From the NCBI GenBank assembly GCA_024696565.1, contig JAILGR010000133.1, positions 1 to 10,110 on the forward strand: a stretch of 10,110 bases of DNA, given 5' to 3'. Below the pieces are notes generated by a model. The model made no database searches. It worked only from the letters and a program-made list of their open reading frames with translations, and was not told the DNA's origin. This document shows positions 5,505-10,110 of this stretch, one piece after another. Numbering within the stretch: the stretch's first letter is position 1; the number at the start of each line of letters is the position of its first letter. This DNA is from Acholeplasmatales bacterium (lineage in GTDB: Bacteria > Bacillota_I > Bacilli_A > Acholeplasmatales > Anaeroplasmataceae). The translations under genes were made by a program, and so were the position numbers.

Positions 5505-6872
5505 ATGTTTAAAAAGATATTAATCGCTAACCGTGGAGAGATTGCTGTAAGAATCATTAGAGCTTGTAAAGAGCTTGGTATTCAAACTGTAGCTGTTTAT
5601 TCTAAAGCTGATGAATCAGCTATTCATAAAGAATTAGCAACAGAAGCCATTTGTATAGGTGATGCAAATCCTAAAGATTCTTATTTAAATATTGAAAATA
5701 TAATTACTGCAGCTTGTCTATCTGGGTGTGATGCTATTCACCCAGGCTTTGGTTTTTTATCAGAAAATCCACAGTTTGCTAGAATGGTAGAAAAGTGCGG
5801 TTTAACATTTATTGGACCAAACCCAGGTGTTATGGAGAAGATGGGTAATAAAAATGAAGCTATTCAGTCAATGATTGAAGCTGGAGTGCCAGTTGTACCT
5901 GGTTCTCATAAGGCTGTTAATTTAGAAGAAGGTTTAGCTTGTGCTAAGGAAATTGGCTTTCCAGTATTAATTAAAGCTTCAGCCGGTGGTGGTGGCAAAG
6001 GTATTAGAATTGTTGATTCTGAAGAAGACTTTAAAGATTTATTTAATGAAGCTAAAGAAGAAGCATTAAAATTCTTTGCTAATGATGAAGTTTATGTTGA
6101 AAAGTTTGTTAAAAACCCTAAGCATATTGAAGTACAACTAATGTGTGATAAGCATGGTAATGCTATTCATTTATTTGAAAGAAATTGTAGTTTACAAAGA
6201 AGAAATCAAAAAATGATTGAAGAAGCTCCATGTATTTCTATTAGCCAAAATTTAAAGAATAAATTATATTCTTCAGCAATTAAGGCTTGTAAATTCATTG
6301 GTTATGATTCTGTTGGTACTATTGAATTTTTAGTAGATGATTCAGAAAACTATTATTTTATTGAAATGAACACTAGAATTCAAGTTGAACACTGTGTAAC
6401 AGAAGCTGTTACTAATGTTGATATTGTTAAGAATATGATTAAGATTGCTTATGGCTTACCTTTACCATTTAAGCAAGAAGATATTAAATTATATGGTTAT
6501 GCAATGGAGTGTAGAATTAATGCCGAAGACCCTAAGAATGGCTTTTGTCCAAATCCTGGTAAGATTAAATTCATTAATACACCAGGTGGTATGGGCGTAA
6601 GAATTGATTCTGCAGTATATCCTGGATATACTATTTCTCCATATTATGATTCAATGATTTTAAAGGTTATTTGTTTTGCTAAAACTAGACTTGAATGTAT
6701 TAGAAAGATGCGTCAAGCTCTAGAAGAATTAATAATTGATGGTATTAAAACTACTGTTGAATTTGATTATGTACTAATTCATCATCCAACCTTTATTTTA
6801 GGACATTATGATACTTCATTTATTGAAAGCTTTATAGGAGAATTAAAGGAAAATGGAAAACTCATTCAATAA
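5505..6872 (+). CDS. accC: Biotin carboxylase subunit of acetyl-CoA carboxylase
   Basis: This 455-residue ATP-grasp enzyme, normal length for AccC, carboxylates the biotin on AccB using ATP and bicarbonate. Visible are the N-terminal KILIANRGEIAVRIIRACKELG, the ATP-binding glycine loop with Lys157 and KASAGGGGKG (157-166), NCSLQRRNQKMIEEAP, and the active-site strand EMNTRIQVEH (287-296) with Glu287, Asn289, Arg291 and Glu295 in the positions of E. coli AccC offset by one. There is no fused carrier domain, so it is the separate-subunit type rather than pyruvate carboxylase. The ATG at 5505 is chosen over an upstream in-frame TTG at 5493 because the protein then begins MFKKILIANRGE, as in the family. 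It has only a weak ribosome site (GGTGA) and starts one base after accB, so translation is probably coupled. Its last 20 bases overlap accD. Confidence 0.96.
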   Translation: MFKKILIANRGEIAVRIIRACKELGIQTVAVYSKADESAIHKELATEAICIGDANPKDSYLNIENIITAACLSGCDAIHPGFGFLSENPQFARMVEKCGLTFIGPNPGVMEKMGNKNEAIQSMIEAGVPVVPGSHKAVNLEEGLACAKEIGFPVLIKASAGGGGKGIRIVDSEEDFKDLFNEAKEEALKFFANDEVYVEKFVKNPKHIEVQLMCDKHGNAIHLFERNCSLQRRNQKMIEEAPCISISQNLKNKLYSSAIKACKFIGYDSVGTIEFLVDDSENYYFIEMNTRIQVEHCVTEAVTNVDIVKNMIKIAYGLPLPFKQEDIKLYGYAMECRINAEDPKNGFCPNPGKIKFINTPGGMGVRIDSAVYPGYTISPYYDSMILKVICFAKTRLECIRKMRQALEELIIDGIKTTVEFDYVLIHHPTFILGHYDTSFIESFIGELKENGKLIQ

Positions 6873-7728
6873 AAGAAAACAAGAAATACTTGAATTTAAT
6901 AATGCAATGGAAGAGTTGAATCTAAGAAAAAGATATGAAACAACTATTCCTAAAGAAATTCCTGATGATTTAATTGTTAAATGTCCTTCATGTCAAAAAT
7001 TCATTTTAAAGGACAATTATATCTTAGAACATAAGGTATGCCCTTATTGTAATTATCATGGTAGATTAACAGCTAGAGAAAGAATTATTGATGTCTTAGA
7101 TTTAGGATATGAAGAATTATTCTCTAGATTAAAAGAAAAATATACTGATTTCCCTGATTATCAAAATAAGCTTGATAAAGCTAAAAAAGATACTAATTCT
7201 GATGAATCAGTAACTTGTGTTCATGGAAAAATTGATGGAATTGAGTGCTGTGTTGGCGTAATGGATTCATTCTTTATGATGGGTTCTATGGGATCTTTAT
7301 GTGGTGAACGTATAACAAGATTAATTGAATTTGCTGAAAAGAAGGATTTACCATTAATTTTGTTTACAACATCAGGTGGAGCAAGAATGCAAGAAGGTGT
7401 AATATCTTTATTTCAAATGGCAAAAACATCAGCTGCCTTATCTAGATTTAAGGAAAAAGGATTATATATTTCAGTATTAACAGATCCAACTACAGGTGGT
7501 GTTTCAGCATCTTTTGCGTCACTTGCCGATATTACAATTGCTGAACCTCATGCCTTAATTGGTTTTGCTGGAAAAAGAGTAATTGAAAGAACAATTAAAG
7601 AAACATTACCTAAAGAATTCCAAACAGCGGAATTCTTACTTGAAAAAGGTTATATTGATATGATTTGTGATAGAAAGGAGCTTAAGAAGACTTTAGCATT
7701 ATTGTTAAGACTTCATAATTATAGATAA
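6853..7728 (+). CDS. accD: Acetyl-CoA carboxylase carboxyltransferase subunit beta
   Basis: This 291-residue AccD, with AccA, transfers the carboxyl group from biotin to acetyl-CoA to form malonyl-CoA. An N-terminal zinc ribbon is present (Cys44, Cys47, Cys63, Cys66), followed by the crotonase-fold transferase domain with TTSGGARMQEG, TDPTTGGVSASFASL and IGFAGKRVIE segments. Length is typical of bacterial AccD. The start overlaps the 3' end of accC by 20 bases and follows AAAGGA at 6845-6850. It is a stand-alone subunit, with accA one base further on, so the two partners should be made in equal amounts. Confidence 0.96.
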   Translation: MENSFNKRKQEILEFNNAMEELNLRKRYETTIPKEIPDDLIVKCPSCQKFILKDNYILEHKVCPYCNYHGRLTARERIIDVLDLGYEELFSRLKEKYTDFPDYQNKLDKAKKDTNSDESVTCVHGKIDGIECCVGVMDSFFMMGSMGSLCGERITRLIEFAEKKDLPLILFTTSGGARMQEGVISLFQMAKTSAALSRFKEKGLYISVLTDPTTGGVSASFASLADITIAEPHALIGFAGKRVIERTIKETLPKEFQTAEFLLEKGYIDMICDRKELKKTLALLLRLHNYR

Positions 7729-7729
7729 T

Positions 7730-8653
7730 ATGATATTAGAAGAAAATGAAAAAAAGATTAGTCTTCTTGAACAAGAATTATTATCTTTAGATCAAAATGA
7801 TCCAAAGGCTCCTTTGTTAAAAGATAAATTAAAAGCTTTAAAGGTTGAAACATATTCTAATTTATCTGCTTGGGATAGAGTATTAATTGCTAGATCAGAA
7901 AAAAGAATAAAAGCTAAAGCTTTAATTGATAAGCTAATTACAAATTTTGTTGAATTACATGGAGATCAATATTATCAAGAAGATTATTCTATTATTTCAG
8001 GTATTGGTTACCTAAAAGATAAACCAGTAACTATCTTAGCTCAGGCTAAGGGTGAAAATTTAAATGATAATTTAAAAAGAAATTTTGGTATGACTTCTCC
8101 AGAAGGATTTAGAAAAACATTAAGATTAGCTAAAGAAGCTGAGAAGTTTAAAAGACCAATTATTACTATTGTAGATACTTCAGGTGCTTACCCTGGTAAA
8201 GGGGCAGAAGAGCGTGGTCAAGCTAGAGCGATTGCCGAAAACTTATTAGAGTTTTCAAAGCTTAAAACTCCTGTTGTTTGTATAATATTATCAGAAGGTG
8301 GTTCTGGTGGAGCTTTAGCACTTTCAGTTTCAGATTATATTTATATGTTTGAAAATGCTATATATTCTGTTTTATCACCAGAAGGATTCTCATCAATATT
8401 ATTTAAAGATAAGGTTCCTGTTTCAGAAGTATCAGAGGTTATGAAATTAACATCTAAAGATTTATATGAATATGGTATTGCTGATGAAATCATCAAAGAA
8501 CCTTTAGGTGGTATTAGATATGTTGGCGATGATTTTGCAGCCAATCTATTAGATAAGCTTTATAATAAAATAGAAGAATTAGAAAAACTTAAAGAAGAAG
8601 ATTTATTAAATAATAGATATAATAAATTCAGAAGAATCGGAAGTGATTTATAA
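7730..8653 (+). CDS. accA: Acetyl-CoA carboxylase carboxyltransferase subunit alpha
   Basis: This 307-residue AccA is the partner of AccD in the carboxyltransferase tetramer. The N-terminal helical region (about 1-50, with LEQELLSLDQND and AWDRVLIARS) precedes the transferase core, which shows VDTSGAYPGKGAEERGQA and the glycine-rich oxyanion region EGGSGGALALSVSD followed by YSVLSPEGFSSILFKD. Length is normal. It starts one base after the accD stop and lacks a clear ribosome site, so translation is probably coupled to accD; the nearby ATG at 7746 is out of frame. Its stop shares one base with the fabD start (TAATG). Confidence 0.96.
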   Translation: MILEENEKKISLLEQELLSLDQNDPKAPLLKDKLKALKVETYSNLSAWDRVLIARSEKRIKAKALIDKLITNFVELHGDQYYQEDYSIISGIGYLKDKPVTILAQAKGENLNDNLKRNFGMTSPEGFRKTLRLAKEAEKFKRPIITIVDTSGAYPGKGAEERGQARAIAENLLEFSKLKTPVVCIILSEGGSGGALALSVSDYIYMFENAIYSVLSPEGFSSILFKDKVPVSEVSEVMKLTSKDLYEYGIADEIIKEPLGGIRYVGDDFAANLLDKLYNKIEELEKLKEEDLLNNRYNKFRRIGSDL

Positions 8654-9555
8654 TGAAAATTGCCTTTTTGTTTGCCGGTCAAGGTAGTCAATATGTTGGT
8701 CAAGGTAAAGATTTTTATGATAATTTAGATTTTGCTAAAGAAGCATATGATAAATATTTAGATATTAAAGAAATTTGTTTTGAAGATAAAAATTCATTAA
8801 TTAATCAAACTATGTATGCTCAACCAGCTATGTTACTTACAGGTTATGTAATTGCTAAAGCATTAGAGAGTGAAGGAATTAAACCTGAATATACTTGTGG
8901 ACTATCTTTAGGTGAATATACTGCTTTAGCTTTTAATGATTGTTGGTGTCTTGATGCTAGTATGGATATTATTAGAAATAGAGGAAGCATTATGCAAAAT
9001 GCCTTACCTTTAGGTACTACTAAGATGGCTGCAGTTATTGGTCTTGATAGAGAAAAAGTTAATGAAGGTATTAAGGTTAAAAGTGGTGTATGTGAAGTTG
9101 CTAACTATAACTGTCCTGGACAAATTGTTATTACAGGAGATAATGAAGGTGTTGATTTAGCAATGGAAAATATGAAGTCTTTAGGAGCTTTAAAAGTAGT
9201 AGAATTAAATGTTTCTGGAGCTTTCCATTCATCATTTTTAATTGATGCATCTAAAAAGTTAAGATTAGTATTAGATAAATATAGTCCAAATATGCCAAAA
9301 TATAAGATGGTTTATAATGTATCAGGAAAAGAAGAAAATAGACCTTTAAATGATATATTAGAAGATCAGATTCATTCATCTGTATATTTTGAAGATACTA
9401 TTAAATACTTATTAGATAATGGTGTTGATACATTTGTTGAAATTGGACCAGGTAAAACATTAAGTGGCTTTGTTAAAAGATGTTCAAGAAAGGTAAATAT
9501 TTATACAGTAACTGATTATGCTTCATATCTAGATACAGTGAAGGCTTTAAAATGA
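8653..9555 (+). CDS. fabD: Malonyl-CoA:ACP transacylase FabD
   Basis: This 300-residue FabD moves malonyl from CoA to the carrier proteins and so links the carboxylase to the ketosynthase. It shows the N-terminal FAGQGSQ motif (7-13), nucleophile Ser85 in GLSLGEYTAL, Arg110 in RNRGSIMQ for the malonyl carboxylate, catalytic His192 in SGAFHS, and a C-terminal EIGPGKTLSGFVKR. The residue before the nucleophile is Leu rather than the His of E. coli (GHSLGE), a variant I believe occurs in other Firmicutes. It is translationally coupled to accA (TAATG) and to the biotin ligase (ATGA). It is a stand-alone transacylase with no fused domains, and the only one in the window. Confidence 0.95.
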   Translation: MKIAFLFAGQGSQYVGQGKDFYDNLDFAKEAYDKYLDIKEICFEDKNSLINQTMYAQPAMLLTGYVIAKALESEGIKPEYTCGLSLGEYTALAFNDCWCLDASMDIIRNRGSIMQNALPLGTTKMAAVIGLDREKVNEGIKVKSGVCEVANYNCPGQIVITGDNEGVDLAMENMKSLGALKVVELNVSGAFHSSFLIDASKKLRLVLDKYSPNMPKYKMVYNVSGKEENRPLNDILEDQIHSSVYFEDTIKYLLDNGVDTFVEIGPGKTLSGFVKRCSRKVNIYTVTDYASYLDTVKALK

Positions 9556-10110
9556 TTACTAAAATAAATTCTGAATTTAAATCAGATTATAGCTTCTATG
9601 TTGTAGATACTATTCCATCTACTAATACATATTTAAAGGAAAATAGTGATTTATATCCTAATAAAACTTGTTTAATTGCTTTAGAACAAACAAATGGTAG
9701 AGGAAGATATGATAGAGTTTGGAAAAGTGATAATGATATTATCTTTTCTATTTTATTAAAAGAAAATGGTAATTATCAAATAACTGTCCCTTTAGCGGTT
9801 TGTTATGGCCTATTAGATTTAGGTTTTAATACCACTATTAAATGGCCAAATGATATTTATTTAAATAATAAGAAGCTAGTTGGTATTTTAATAGAAGATG
9901 TATTTAGAGATAAATTCGTATCTAGTGTTATTGGTATTGGCATTAATTTAACAGATAAGCCATCATATCATGCTGTAGGATTAAATACAAATATTTCCAA
10001 ATATTTAATTATTGATAAGATATTAAATAGATTTGAAGAATTTAATAATATAGAAAAGATAATATCATTATCACTTTTCCAAACTCTATCATATCTTCCT
10101 CTACCATTTG
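9552..10110 (+). CDS. birA: Biotin--[acetyl-CoA carboxylase] ligase, 3' end beyond the window
   Basis: The frame is open from ATG at 9552 to the window edge, about 186 codons. The protein activates biotin with ATP and attaches it to AccB Lys106. Motifs in order: PSTNTYLKE (22-30), the biotin/adenylate loop TNGRGRYDRVW (47-57), KWPNDIYLNNKKLVGILIE (97-115, with Lys108 at the catalytic Lys position), and GIGINL. The catalytic domain begins almost at residue 1, so the N-terminal winged-helix DNA-binding domain of E. coli BirA is absent. This is a class I ligase and should not repress transcription itself. The start overlaps the fabD stop by ATGA. Co-transcription with its only visible substrate, AccB, fits a self-contained malonyl-CoA supply. 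A short C-terminal part is missing only because the window ends. Confidence 0.93.
   Translation, partial: MITKINSEFKSDYSFYVVDTIPSTNTYLKENSDLYPNKTCLIALEQTNGRGRYDRVWKSDNDIIFSILLKENGNYQITVPLAVCYGLLDLGFNTTIKWPNDIYLNNKKLVGILIEDVFRDKFVSSVIGIGINLTDKPSYHAVGLNTNISKYLIIDKILNRFEEFNNIEKIISLSLFQTLSYLPLPF

Noticed and set aside
8341-8544. Minus-strand open frame opposite accA
   Set aside because: It overlaps the conserved catalytic part of accA and shows no recognisable protein features.
1-10110. tRNA, rRNA, CRISPR array, insertion sequence or attachment site
   Set aside because: No cloverleaf-like sequence, spaced direct repeats, transposase or integrase, or terminal inverted repeats were seen. The window is almost fully occupied by coupled biosynthetic genes.

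Overview
The window is about 10.1 kb of low-GC DNA, coding on the + strand almost throughout. It reads as a low-GC Gram-positive (Bacillota; Bacilli/Erysipelotrichia-like) or a relative. The evidence is the strongly A/T-biased third codon positions, clear AGGAGG-type ribosome sites, a consensus TTGACA/TATAAT promoter and the accB-accC-accD-accA order common in Firmicutes. TGA is a stop here (ends of fabG, the flavoprotein gene and fabD) and Trp is TGG, so this is not the Mycoplasma code. The taxonomic placement is inference.

Layout: positions 1-196 are non-coding and hold one strong promoter (113-140) plus two weak inverted repeats. There follows a single set of genes: acyl carrier protein 1 (197-433); a hairpin that may be a leaky terminator (442-469); a fused double ketosynthase of 795 residues (518-2905); fabG (2918-3646); fabZ (3643-4089); an iron-sulfur-type flavoprotein (4102-4842); acyl carrier protein 2 (4839-5078); accB, accC, accD and accA (5078-8653); fabD (8653-9555); and the start of a biotin-protein ligase, birA (9552 to the window edge). 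Most junctions overlap or abut (ATGA, TAATG, a 20-nt overlap), which implies one translationally coupled transcript.

How the genes fit: the biotin ligase charges AccB with biotin, AccC carboxylates it, and AccA/AccD move the carboxyl group to acetyl-CoA, giving malonyl-CoA. FabD loads malonyl onto the carrier proteins, the ketosynthase elongates, FabG reduces the keto group and FabZ dehydrates. This is a full supply-and-extend module, but the window shows no FabH and no recognised enoyl reductase (FabI/K/L/V).

The unusual core is the double ketosynthase. Its N-terminal half keeps the Cys-His-His triad. Its C-terminal half has lost all three residues, as in the chain-length-factor subunits of type II polyketide and aryl-polyene synthases. 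ACP1 carries an LFGEGIGLDSID signature that resembles aryl-polyene-type carriers. With two different ACPs, no enoyl reductase and an extra redox protein, the locus may make a polyene or another incompletely reduced acyl chain, with its own malonyl supply. The alternative is a divergent primary fatty-acid operon whose FabH and enoyl reductase lie elsewhere. The sequence alone does not decide between these.
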